Assembly: GCA_015060835.1 (NCBI GenBank)
Contig: SUXT01000003.1
Location: 1-64,000, forward strand
Source of the DNA: Bacteroidales bacterium
GTDB taxonomy: Bacteria; Bacteroidota; Bacteroidia; Bacteroidales; Bacteroidaceae
Length of the DNA: 64,000 bases
Direction: 5' to 3'
The notes below the pieces were generated by a model. The model was not told the DNA's origin, did not search any database, and was given only the letters and a program-made list of their open reading frames with translations. The translations under genes were made by a program, and so were the position numbers. Below are positions 19,788-29,800 of the stretch, in pieces (the first letter of the stretch is position 1; every line of letters begins with the position of its first letter).

Positions 19788-19803
19788 CATACGACAAGAA
19801 ACA

Positions 19804-21273
19804 ATGAAAAGAATATCATTTCTTTTAGCAACTTTAGCCTGCCTGTTCACCACAGCGCAGGCTAAAGTGGTTCTTCCCTCAATCCTCGGCAACGACATGG
19901 TGCTCCAACGCAACACCGAAGTCAACCTGTGGGGAAAGGCAGAACCCGACAAGAAAGTAACCATCACAGCATCGTGGACAAAGGAGAAGTTCAGCGCCAA
20001 AACCGACAAGGATGGCAAATGGGCTACAAAAATCCCCACAGCCGATGCAGGAGGCCCCTACACAATGACCTTCGACGATGGCGAAAAGACCGAACTGACA
20101 AACATTCTCTTGGGTGAGGTGTGGATAGCCGGCGGACAGTCCAACATGGAGATGCCCGTGGGAGGATTCATGTACCAGCCTATCAACGGTGTGGAGAAAG
20201 ACATTGCTGAAGCATACGAATACCCCAACATCAGAATGTTCACCGTGCCCCGCTGCGTATCGGACACCCCCAAAGAGGACTGCGACACCATCTGGCGCAC
20301 ATCCAATCCCCTGACCGTGCGCACATTCAGCGCCATCGCCTACCTCTTCGCCAAAGAACTCAACAAGATGCTCGACGTGCCCATAGGCATCGTAACATCA
20401 AACTGGGGAGGTACCATCATAGAGACATGGATGAGCAAAGAGAGCCTCGATGCCATCGAAGGACGCGACACCTCATACGACTCGCGCCGCAGAGGCGAGA
20501 ATGTGCCCGCTTCGCTCTACAACGGCATGATACTGCCCATCTGCAACTTCACAGCCAAAGGCTTCATCTGGTATCAGGGCGAGTCGAACCGCCCCAACTG
20601 GTACGACTATGTTAAGTTGCAGAAGGCACAGGTGGCGCTCTGGCGCAAAATATGGGGCAACGACAAGATGCCATTCTATATCACACAGATTGCACCCTAC
20701 TGCTACGAAGGCCCCTCAAAACGCCTCAATGCACTCTTCATTGACCAGCAGTGGAAAGCAGCCGACGAGATTGAATACTGCGATGTTGCCACCACACAGG
20801 ATGCAGGCGATTACAGCCACATACATCCTCTGAAGAAGAAAAGAGTATCGGAGCGTCTTGCACTTCTTGCACTTGCCAACGACTACGGCATTGAAGGCCT
20901 GCCTGCGAAGGCACCCCGTTTCAACTATTTTGTAGTGCAGGGCAACAAACTCGAACTCCACTTCAAGAACATTGCACCTCCCTACACAACCGACCCACTC
21001 GACTACCGCATGTCAAGCTGTTTCTATGGCCGCGAACAGGCCAAAGGATTCGAGGTTGCCGGCGAGGATGGCAAGTTCTATCCCGCAAAGGGTAACCACC
21101 GCTGGTGGAGCAATATTATAGAGGTGTGGTCGGACTCTGTTCCCAACCCCGTTGCAGTGCGCTATGCCTACTGCAACTACTCGTTCGATGCCAATGTACG
21201 CACACAGCTTGGCCAGGCATTGCCATCGTTCCGCAGCGACCAATGGGAAATTAAAGACGAAGAAATAAAATAA
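19804..21273 (+). CDS. Sialate O-acetylesterase-like SGNH hydrolase (tandem copy 1)
   Basis: 'ILLGEVWIAGGQSNMEMPVGG', 'GFIWYQGESN'; signal peptide. Confidence 0.88.
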   Translation: MKRISFLLATLACLFTTAQAKVVLPSILGNDMVLQRNTEVNLWGKAEPDKKVTITASWTKEKFSAKTDKDGKWATKIPTADAGGPYTMTFDDGEKTELTNILLGEVWIAGGQSNMEMPVGGFMYQPINGVEKDIAEAYEYPNIRMFTVPRCVSDTPKEDCDTIWRTSNPLTVRTFSAIAYLFAKELNKMLDVPIGIVTSNWGGTIIETWMSKESLDAIEGRDTSYDSRRRGENVPASLYNGMILPICNFTAKGFIWYQGESNRPNWYDYVKLQKAQVALWRKIWGNDKMPFYITQIAPYCYEGPSKRLNALFIDQQWKAADEIEYCDVATTQDAGDYSHIHPLKKKRVSERLALLALANDYGIEGLPAKAPRFNYFVVQGNKLELHFKNIAPPYTTDPLDYRMSSCFYGREQAKGFEVAGEDGKFYPAKGNHRWWSNIIEVWSDSVPNPVAVRYAYCNYSFDANVRTQLGQALPSFRSDQWEIKDEEIK

Positions 21274-21291
21274 CAAAACAAGGATAAAGTC

Positions 21292-22761
21292 ATGAAAAGA
21301 ATATCAATCATTGCAGCGGCGCTTGCATGTGTGTTCAGCGTGGCACAGGCAAAAGTGACTCTTCCCTCGGTGATAGGCAGCAACATGGTGTTGCAGCGCA
21401 ACACCGATGTAAATCTCTGGGGAAAAGCCGAGGCAAATAAAAAAGTGAAGATTACAGCATCGTGGACAAAAGAGAAGTTCACCGCCACAGCCGACAAGGA
21501 TGGCAATTGGGCAACAACAATTCCCACAGTGGATGCAGGCGGTCCCTATACACTCACCTTCGACGATGGCGAAAAGACCGAACTCACAAACATCCTCCTG
21601 GGCGAGGTGTGGGTGTGCAGCGGTCAGTCAAATATGGAAATGCCTGTCGGCGGATATATGTATCAGCCTGTCGACGGTGCGCTGGAGCATATAAAGGAGG
21701 CATACAAATACGATGACATCCGCATGTTCACCGTCCCCCGTTGCACATCTAATACTCCTAAGGAGGATTGCGACACAATGTGGCGCGAGTCGTCTCCCAT
21801 GACAGTGCGCACCTTCAGTGCAGCAGCCTACTTCTTCGGCAAGGAGCTTCAGAAGATGCTCAATGTCCCCGTAGGTCTCATCACAGCCAACTGGGGCGGT
21901 ACACGCATCGAGGCATGGATGAGCAAAGAGGCTCTCGATGCAGTGAAGAGCCGCAACGTCGACTTCGACAAGAAATATCGCGGTCCCAACAGCAACAACG
22001 TTCTCTACAACGGTATGATAAGCCCCATCAACAAGTTCACAGCCAAAGGATTCATCTGGTACCAGGGCTGCGCCAACCGCTACAACTGGTTCGACTATGC
22101 AAAATTGCAGAAGTCGATGATTGAGGGATGGCGCAAGGATTGGGGCAACGACAAGATGCCTTTCTACTTTGTGCAGATAGCTCCCTACTGCTACGAGGGA
22201 CACAAACTGCGCGGTACCGCGGTATTTGTCGACGAGCAGTGGAAGTGTGCCGACGAGGTCGAGAACTGCGACATTGTCTGCACAACCGACATCGGCGATT
22301 TCGCGCTCATACACCCCGCCGGAAAGGACAAGGTAGGTCAGCGCCTTGCCAACCTTGCACTCACCAACGACTACGGTGTTGAAGGACTGCCTGCGAAATA
22401 TCCCCGCTTCAAGTCGTTCGAGAAGAAGGGCAACAAGCTCGTACTCAGCTTCGCCAACATGACACGCGCCAACAACTTCGATGTTGCCGACCCCACACAG
22501 CAGGACTGCTTCAACGCACGCGAACGCGCCAAAGGATTTGAGGTTGCAGGTGCCGACAAGAAATTCTATCCCGCACAGGCCAACCACGTTTGGTGCAGAA
22601 ACACCATCGAAGTGTGGTCCGACTCTGTTGCCGAGCCCGTTGCAGTGCGCTATGCCTACCAGAACTACTCGTTCGAAGCCAATGTGAAGACATTGCTCGG
22701 ACTTCCCCTCCCCTCTTTCCGCAGCGACGACTGGGAGATTGAGGACTTGGGAATCAAGTAA
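21292..22761 (+). CDS. Sialate O-acetylesterase-like SGNH hydrolase (tandem copy 2)
   Basis: Colinear paralogue of 19804-21273 of the same length (489 aa); 'VCSGQSNMEMPVGG', 'FIWYQGCANRYNW'. Confidence 0.88.
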   Translation: MKRISIIAAALACVFSVAQAKVTLPSVIGSNMVLQRNTDVNLWGKAEANKKVKITASWTKEKFTATADKDGNWATTIPTVDAGGPYTLTFDDGEKTELTNILLGEVWVCSGQSNMEMPVGGYMYQPVDGALEHIKEAYKYDDIRMFTVPRCTSNTPKEDCDTMWRESSPMTVRTFSAAAYFFGKELQKMLNVPVGLITANWGGTRIEAWMSKEALDAVKSRNVDFDKKYRGPNSNNVLYNGMISPINKFTAKGFIWYQGCANRYNWFDYAKLQKSMIEGWRKDWGNDKMPFYFVQIAPYCYEGHKLRGTAVFVDEQWKCADEVENCDIVCTTDIGDFALIHPAGKDKVGQRLANLALTNDYGVEGLPAKYPRFKSFEKKGNKLVLSFANMTRANNFDVADPTQQDCFNARERAKGFEVAGADKKFYPAQANHVWCRNTIEVWSDSVAEPVAVRYAYQNYSFEANVKTLLGLPLPSFRSDDWEIEDLGIK

Positions 22762-22780
22762 TATCTGCCAATACAGAGAC

Positions 22781-22846
22781 AACATCAATAAAGGAGCCCT
22801 GAATCAATGGAGTTAGGGGCACCTTTATTGATGGTGTTGTTTTTTG
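22781..22846. terminator. Hairpin terminator after the esterase operon
   Basis: AACATCAATAAAGGAGCCCT...AGGGGCACCTTTATTGATGGTGTTGTTTTTT. Confidence 0.75.
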
Positions 22847-22873
22847 CTGACATATATAGCGTGAAAGTAATAA

Positions 22874-23060
22874 GAAGCTGTTTGTATTTTATTTTGGAAT
22901 TATTTGAGAGATATTTTGAGTAGATTTTCTTTCGCATTTTGCAGGGAATAGCGGGCTATTTCCAAAAAATAAGAAAGAAAAGATGCCAAAATAGACTCAA
23001 ATAAGCCGAAATGAACAGCGCAAATATAGAATTATTTTCTAATAAAATTCAAACAGCTTC
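22874..23060 (-). mobile_element. 187-bp MITE, copy 2 (inverted), TSD TAA/TAA
   Basis: Reverse complement of 1202-1388 with a handful of differences; TAA at 22871-22873 and 23061-23063. Confidence 0.9.
23021..23053 (-). promoter_or_regulatory. MITE-borne promoter TTTG-N21-TATATTTG, copy 2
   Basis: Same boxes as in copy 1, read leftward on the minus strand. Confidence 0.5.
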
Positions 23061-23141
23061 TAAATCTTTATATTTTTGCAATATAAGGAAACTTCCCCTA
23101 AATTTGCAACATTGTAAAGAAATATACAAACAACATATACC

Positions 23142-26100
23142 ATGAAAAACTTCAAGCAAATTCTCTTCGCATTATCACTGCTGTTGGCAGCGACAATGCA
23201 CTCTGCCATGGCAGGCGAACTCGAAGGCGACTCGGTGTGGGTGAAAGGCGAGGCTCTCCTAACCAAAGCAGCACAGATAAGCGCCAACAACACACAGTCG
23301 GGCTTTCCCGCCTCCAACCTGCTGCGCCCCGAAAGCGACGGTGTAGGAACCAACCAGTACATCTGGCACACATCGTGGGGCAATCCCGCCGTGCCGCCCA
23401 AAGGCACAGACACATACCTGCAGGTGCATTTCGACAAGCCACAGACCGACATCATCTTCACAATGATAGGCTCGGCATGGGTAGCCACAGGCGACACCCC
23501 CACAGAAATAATAATACAGGGAACAGACAACCCCGATGGCGAATGGACAGAGGTAGAGCACCTGAAGGAGATGCAGAACGAATTTACCGCATTCTCGCCC
23601 GACCGCTACACCTCGCCCCACATTGCCCTCGGCGCATCATACAGCTATCTGCGGTTCGTTGTGAAAAAGACAATGAATGCCGCATACAGCAGCCGCTACG
23701 ACACCAACGGCAACCCTTTTGTAAGCCTCGGACGCTTCCAGGTATACAATGCCGTGAAGGAGGCACCCACACCCATAGATCCTAAGGACAACATCAACCT
23801 GCTGTTCATAGGCAACAGCATCACCTACGGTGCAGGACTCGGCAACCCCGCCGCCGAAGCACCTCCCGCCGTATGCCGCTCACTGATAGAGAGTGCCACC
23901 GGTGTAACCACCAACCTCTACAACGGCGGACACTCGGGCATCACAACATTGGGATTCATGCCCGGACGCGAAGACTTCACACGCGTTGTCAATGCAGCAA
24001 AAACCTTCAAGAAGAACAACGGCGGACTCATCTACTTCTCCATAATGCTGGGCACCAACGACAGCGCATGTATGGGCACAGAGGGAGCGCCCGTAAGCAC
24101 CACTTCGTACAAGGCGAACATCAAGGCAATAATCGACGCACTCATAGAGGCTGTCCCCGACTGCAGGATACTGCTCAACTACCCCATCTGGTACAGCCCC
24201 AACACACACAACGGTGCCACATATCTGCAAGAGGGACTCGACCGCCTCTACAGCTACTACCCCGTCATCGACGACATTGCAGAGGAGTATGACAGAGTTA
24301 CAGCCGGCAACCGCGAAGTGTGGAACTACTTCGAAGACAACAAGGTGCTTTTCATTGCCGAAAGCGGAAATTCGGGCACCTTCTATCTCCACCCCAACGC
24401 ACTCGGCGCACAACGTCTTGCCGAAGTGTGGTCGAGAAGCCTGCTGGACATCATTGCCACCGACAGCATAGAGATTAAAAAGCCCCTTGCCGACTGGAAA
24501 TTCTTCACCCCCTCTAACGACAAGAAATATACCATCTCCACCCCACGCGGATACTACGGAGCCAAGGACGGAGTGGTTACAAACACCGCAAAGAGCGGCA
24601 TAGGAGCCTCAAGAGGCGAATTTGCATTCATCACATACAAGGGAGAGCTCTACATATACAGCATAAACGGCAAGAAATTTCTCCACCGCGACCCCATGAC
24701 CGACGGCAACGGCTGGAGCGACATACTGCTCTCCGACTCGGAGATAGAGCCCTTCAAGGTGCAGTACACCGGCGGCAATGCCACATACCCCTACTGCCTC
24801 ACATCGCTCGGCTACATAGCCAACACTGCATCGCATACACAGAAGGGTGTGGTGCTGAACTCATGGAACTATTGCGACGCAGGCAACCAGACAGCTATAA
24901 AGGAAACCGGCGACTTTGACCCGACGGAGGCGTTGCAGATGCTTGATGAGTTCTTTGCCAACCGGCTCACCGTTACCTACCGCATTGTAGACAGCGAGGG
25001 CAATCTGCTCGAAGAGCTTACAGGCATAGGCATGGCAGGCGACACCATAAGCGAATTACCCGACGACATAAAGAGACGCGCCTATACCCAATACACAATA
25101 GACACCCCGGTTACACCGGAAAAGGGCAAAGAGAACATCGTTACCATCACAGCACAATGGGAGCTACCCTTCGAACTCTCTACGGAGCAAGGTTTCAAAT
25201 GGTACAACCTTGCACTGCGCGGCGGCGAAGACTATGTAACGGCAAGCAACGGCTACAAATGCAACATCAACACGACAAAAGAGCAGGCTGCACAGGATAC
25301 ATACCAGTGGGCATTCAAGGGCAATCCCTACAGCGGCATTGTCATATACAACCGCAGCGACTCCACAAAGACTCTTGCCAAAGTAGGCGAAAAGGCAATT
25401 CTCTCGAACACCGTGTATGCATGGAACATAATTGAGGCAAACAACGGCTTCCTGCTCGCCAACAACGAGGACGGCAAATACATAAACGAATATGGCGGAG
25501 CAGGCGGAGACTTAGGTTTCTGGACCAGCCCCACCGACATAGGCAGCATATTCTCGGTGAGCGCTCCTGCCTCCATGCCTATAAAGAGTGTGAAGCTCTC
25601 TTCGGGTGCATACCTCAAGATTTTCACCTCCTCCAAAGAGAAGGCAAACGGTCGTGCAGTGCTTGTCATTCCCGGCGGAGCATACGCCTTTGTAGCCACC
25701 GGCTACGAGGGCTCGGATTGGGCACCCTTCCTCAATGACCTCGGATACACAGCGGCAGTGCTCACCTACACCACTCCTCCCACATCGCACAGCGCACCGC
25801 TGAAGCAGGCACGCGACGCAATGAAACACCTCCGCGAGAATGGCGAGGAGTACAACGTCACCACAGGACTGATAGGAGTGATAGGCTCCAGCGCCGGCGG
25901 ACACCTTGCCTCTACAGTGGCAACACACACCAAAGGCGACGAGCGCCCCATCTTCCAGATACTCTTCTACCCCGTAATAACCATGGACGCTACATTCACC
26001 CACACCGGCTCGCGCGAAAACCTCATAGGAAAGAATCCTCCTCCCGCGATTGTGAAGCTCTACAGCAACGAAAAGCAGGTGAGCGAAGACACCCCTGCCG

Positions 26101-26441
26101 CCTACATCTGCTGGGCAGCCGACGACGGTGTGGTACCACCCCGCAACAGCACCGTATATGCCGCTGCACTCAAGGAGAAGGGTGTACCTGTGCGCACAAA
26201 GAGCCTCCCCAGCGGCGGACACGGATTCGGATTCAGCTCCTCATATGCCTACCACGACCAGATTGCCGAGGACATCATCGACTGGCTTGAGAGCATAGAG
26301 GAACTTATCGTCACCGGCATCGACACACCCGAATACGATACCCCCGAAGACAACACATACTACAACCTCATGGGAGAGCCTGTGAAGAGACCGCAACGCG
26401 GAATTTACATAAAGAACAACCGCAAGGTCTTTGTGAAATAA
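23142..26441 (+). CDS. Secreted multidomain esterase: discoidin-like domain, SGNH/GDSL hydrolase, linker domains, alpha/beta-hydrolase (acetyl-xylan esterase-like)
   Basis: 'INLLFIGNSITYGAGLG' + 'LGTNDSA' (SGNH); 'VLVIPGGAY', 'GVIGSSAGGHLAS', 'SLPSGGHGFG' (alpha/beta hydrolase); tail 'YNLMGEPVKRPQRGIYIKNNRKVFVK'. Confidence 0.85.
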   Translation: MKNFKQILFALSLLLAATMHSAMAGELEGDSVWVKGEALLTKAAQISANNTQSGFPASNLLRPESDGVGTNQYIWHTSWGNPAVPPKGTDTYLQVHFDKPQTDIIFTMIGSAWVATGDTPTEIIIQGTDNPDGEWTEVEHLKEMQNEFTAFSPDRYTSPHIALGASYSYLRFVVKKTMNAAYSSRYDTNGNPFVSLGRFQVYNAVKEAPTPIDPKDNINLLFIGNSITYGAGLGNPAAEAPPAVCRSLIESATGVTTNLYNGGHSGITTLGFMPGREDFTRVVNAAKTFKKNNGGLIYFSIMLGTNDSACMGTEGAPVSTTSYKANIKAIIDALIEAVPDCRILLNYPIWYSPNTHNGATYLQEGLDRLYSYYPVIDDIAEEYDRVTAGNREVWNYFEDNKVLFIAESGNSGTFYLHPNALGAQRLAEVWSRSLLDIIATDSIEIKKPLADWKFFTPSNDKKYTISTPRGYYGAKDGVVTNTAKSGIGASRGEFAFITYKGELYIYSINGKKFLHRDPMTDGNGWSDILLSDSEIEPFKVQYTGGNATYPYCLTSLGYIANTASHTQKGVVLNSWNYCDAGNQTAIKETGDFDPTEALQMLDEFFANRLTVTYRIVDSEGNLLEELTGIGMAGDTISELPDDIKRRAYTQYTIDTPVTPEKGKENIVTITAQWELPFELSTEQGFKWYNLALRGGEDYVTASNGYKCNINTTKEQAAQDTYQWAFKGNPYSGIVIYNRSDSTKTLAKVGEKAILSNTVYAWNIIEANNGFLLANNEDGKYINEYGGAGGDLGFWTSPTDIGSIFSVSAPASMPIKSVKLSSGAYLKIFTSSKEKANGRAVLVIPGGAYAFVATGYEGSDWAPFLNDLGYTAAVLTYTTPPTSHSAPLKQARDAMKHLRENGEEYNVTTGLIGVIGSSAGGHLASTVATHTKGDERPIFQILFYPVITMDATFTHTGSRENLIGKNPPPAIVKLYSNEKQVSEDTPAAYICWAADDGVVPPRNSTVYAAALKEKGVPVRTKSLPSGGHGFGFSSSYAYHDQIAEDIIDWLESIEELIVTGIDTPEYDTPEDNTYYNLMGEPVKRPQRGIYIKNNRKVFVK

Positions 26442-26460
26442 CCATGTAAAAAACAGAGAC

Positions 26461-26511
26461 ACAGACTCCCGGCAACCAAAGATGGGATTTGCCGGGAGTC
26501 TGTCGTTTTTT
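26461..26511. terminator. Hairpin terminator
   Basis: ACAGACTCCCGGCAA...TTGCCGGGAGTCTGT then T-rich. Confidence 0.8.
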
Positions 26512-26524
26512 ATATCGAGTGGTA

Positions 26525-26824
26525 CTACTTCTTCCCTTTTCTCTTCGGGTTCGCGGGGAACCATCCCTTTTCTACCCTTTTACGCTGTTCGAAAATCTCG
26601 CCAATGCTCCAGAACGAAGAGAAGGCAAACACCCCGAGCAAAATAGATATAACAGTGTCAGCGACAAGCAACGAGGCTGCACACCCCACAATACCGCCGA
26701 CAAGGAACAGCCACCAGCTGCCGACACCAAGATAATACTCGGCCTTTATCACCAACGGGTGAAAAAGCCCTATAATGAGAAAGGTTGCAACACCTATAAT
26801 CAATCCGAAAAAATTTAATTCCAT
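26525..26824 (-). CDS. DUF4491 small membrane protein
   Basis: 'MELNFFGLIIGVATFLIIGLFHPLVIKAEYY' matches DUF4491. Confidence 0.8.
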   Translation of the reverse strand: MELNFFGLIIGVATFLIIGLFHPLVIKAEYYLGVGSWWLFLVGGIVGCAASLLVADTVISILLGVFAFSSFWSIGEIFEQRKRVEKGWFPANPKRKGKK

Positions 26825-26828
26825 AAAA

Positions 26829-29800
26829 TTAGTCTCCAATCATATCCAATAACTGCGCAGCTGTAAGCTTATTGCTCACATCGGAACCCTCCAGCAGGGC
26901 ATCGGCCATATTCCTCTTCGACTGATGCAGACGCAGAATCTTCTCTTCAATAGTATTCTTCGACACAAGATGATAGACAGTAACATTCTGCTGCTGTCCT
27001 ATGCGGTAGGCACGGTCGGTGGCCTGCTGTTCGATAGCCGGATTCCACCACGGGTCGAGGTGCACAACATAATTGGCACCCGTAAGGTTCAATCCGAGAC
27101 CTCCGGCCTTCAAACTTATGATAAAGAGCGATGTTTCGCCCTGTTGGAATCTCTGTACCAACTTCTCGCGTTGCTTTATGGTGGTGCCTCCATCGAGATA
27201 AAGATATTCGATTCCCGCCTCGTCGAGCCTCTTTTTTACAATTTCCAAAAAGCTCGTAAACTGACTGAAAAGCAGCGTGCGATTGCCACCTGTAGTTATA
27301 TTCTCCAATGTGCTCATCAAGAGATCAATCTTGGCGCAACTACCGGTCCACTCCTTCTTCACCAACGAAGCACAGCAGGCAGCCTGTCGCAAACGGGTAA
27401 TTTCGGCCAGCGTCTGCACCTCAATCTTGTTGCCACCCTCCTTAAGCATATTCTCGGCTCTACGACGAATAAATTCATATACCGAAAGTTCCTCATCGGT
27501 AAGCTCCACCGGCAGTATAATCTCATTCTTTTCGGGAAGGTCATCAAGGACATCGGCCTTTGTGCGGCGAAGCATAAAGGGCTGCACCAGACGCTTGAGC
27601 TGCTTCTGTCGCTCCTTGTCCTTCTCCTCCTCTATCGGTTGCATATACTTACGCTTAAAGACCTCCCATCCTCCGAGCAAGCCGGGATTTACAAACTGAA
27701 AGAGATTCCACAACTCACCTAAATTGTTCTGTATGGGTGTACCGGTAAGTATCATACGGCTCTTGCAGTTCAGTTTCATGGTAACAGCCGAAGTCTTTGT
27801 GTCGCGATTCTTTATGGCATGTGCCTCGTCGAGTACAACAACATTCCACTCCTTCTCTACGATAGCATCGCCCGAGAGAAGCATTCCGTATGACGACAGC
27901 ACCACTGCGCCCGCTGCGGCCTCCTTTATGGCTGCAGCGCGGTCATCAGCGCTATTAAGCACCACTACATTCAGCGATGGAGCGAAGCGTTCCAATTCTC
28001 GTTTCCAGTTAGGCACCACCGACACAGGAGCCACGACCAACGATGCACCTTCGGCCACTTTGTGCAGAAGAAAAGCTATCGTCTGTACAGTCTTACCCAA
28101 TCCCATGTCATCGGCGAGACATATACCTGCTCCCCAACTATCCATTCTCGCCATCCATTGGAAGCCGTCCACCTGATAGTCGCGCAGTGTAGCCTGCAAT
28201 GTTTTTGGAATAGAAAATTCCTTTTCGGCACTCTCCTTAATGGATTTGCGCAATTTATTAAGTTTACTGTCACTCTTTACAACAAAGGAGCCTTTCAGAG
28301 CATCATCGCCCAATGTGGCTGCTCCAAAATGCGAAACGCGCATTTTGCCGCGCTCAAGTGTACTTACAGCCTCCAGACGCGAAAGTTGTTTCCTTAGCGA
28401 ACTATTGAGCATTACATACTCATCATCGCTTATTTTCACAAAATTGCCTTTCGAGCTACCCAGAAATTGCAGAAGCTGCGCCACGGTAAGTATTGTATTA
28501 TCGTCGAGATTGACATCTCCCTCTATTTCGAACCACGAGTTTTTCGACTTCATGGTTATGTTCCAGTCGGAGGGATTGACAGCCTTTTTCAGTTTCAATT
28601 TCTTGTCCGAATCCCATTCGAGCAGACATATTTCGGGATTTTCGTGCACGAAATTCATGATAGAGAGAAGCCCTGCGGTGGTCGTCTCAAACTCCGCCCC
28701 GACGACTCCACTCAGTATATCAACTTCATTTTCAACAAAATCCGAGAAAGCCTTTATGTTTTGTTCCTCTTCGCTGATGCTTCGTCTTACACGGTAACGC
28801 ACACCGTTGGCCGTATCAGAAACCATTGTCTGCCCCTCTCCCGGCGCAAACTGCCGCTCTCCGCCTGCAAGCGGACGAACTTTCGGGGATATTTTGTAAA
28901 CATCTGCCGCCGAAGCACCTATCTGCACAGATATTATAGGGGAGCCTTCGACACATTCAAGCGATGAGCCGCCTTCGAGCATTTCGGAATGAACCTCCAC
29001 GATACTGCTCAACTTTTTCAGGAAAGAGGGCATTCTCGACTCCGCCTCCAACGGAACAGATTTCAGACTGAGTATTTGCCCATACAATGGCAGATGCTCC
29101 CTATTGATATTTATCACACAATATTCGGTGTTACTCAATTTCCTTACAAGCACCCCTCTTGTGGCACTGCTTAAATCTTTACTTGAAACATTCGATTCTA
29201 TTACAAAAGATTTCTTGTTTTTCTTCACCTCGAAATAGAGATGCTCGGTTGTTACTTTAACCGGTTCGAAAGGTGCAAACTGTCCATAAAAAAGTCGCTG
29301 GTCGTCAACCATAAATGGAACGACATCTTCTATTTGAAGGTAATGTTTGCGCTTATATAGACCTAATATCTTTAGGTCTGTTTCATTCATATATGGCAAA
29401 TTCCCGCTTTCGTACATAACAGCGGAAATCTTTTTTCCGGCACCCCATTTGCCATTTTTCAATTTTTGCTGTTCGCGCACTTCAACATCGCCTCTTAAGC
29501 CGATTATATACGCCATGCGAATATTGCTTTCCTCTTTTTTAATTTCTCCCGAGTCACTTATACCCGAATCGATATTGTCGAATACAGCTTCCCATCGCTG
29601 CTTGCGGTATATCGAAGAGAGAACCGGTTTCTCACCGTAAAGCAATTTCAGTTCTTCGCGCTCGCTGTCAGTGAGATTAAGATAGGCTGAAAGTTCGTGA
29701 CGCAATATCTTGTAGACAGGAGGCGAGTAAGGCTTTTCTATCTTTTTAAGATAGGATGACATTTCCCAATATTCGGCAAAGAGGTATGCAAAATGAAGTT

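Noticed and set aside
21628-22788. 386-aa ORF antisense to the second O-acetylesterase
   Set aside because: Shadow ORF; the promoter in MITE copy 2 does point this way, but the protein has no family features.
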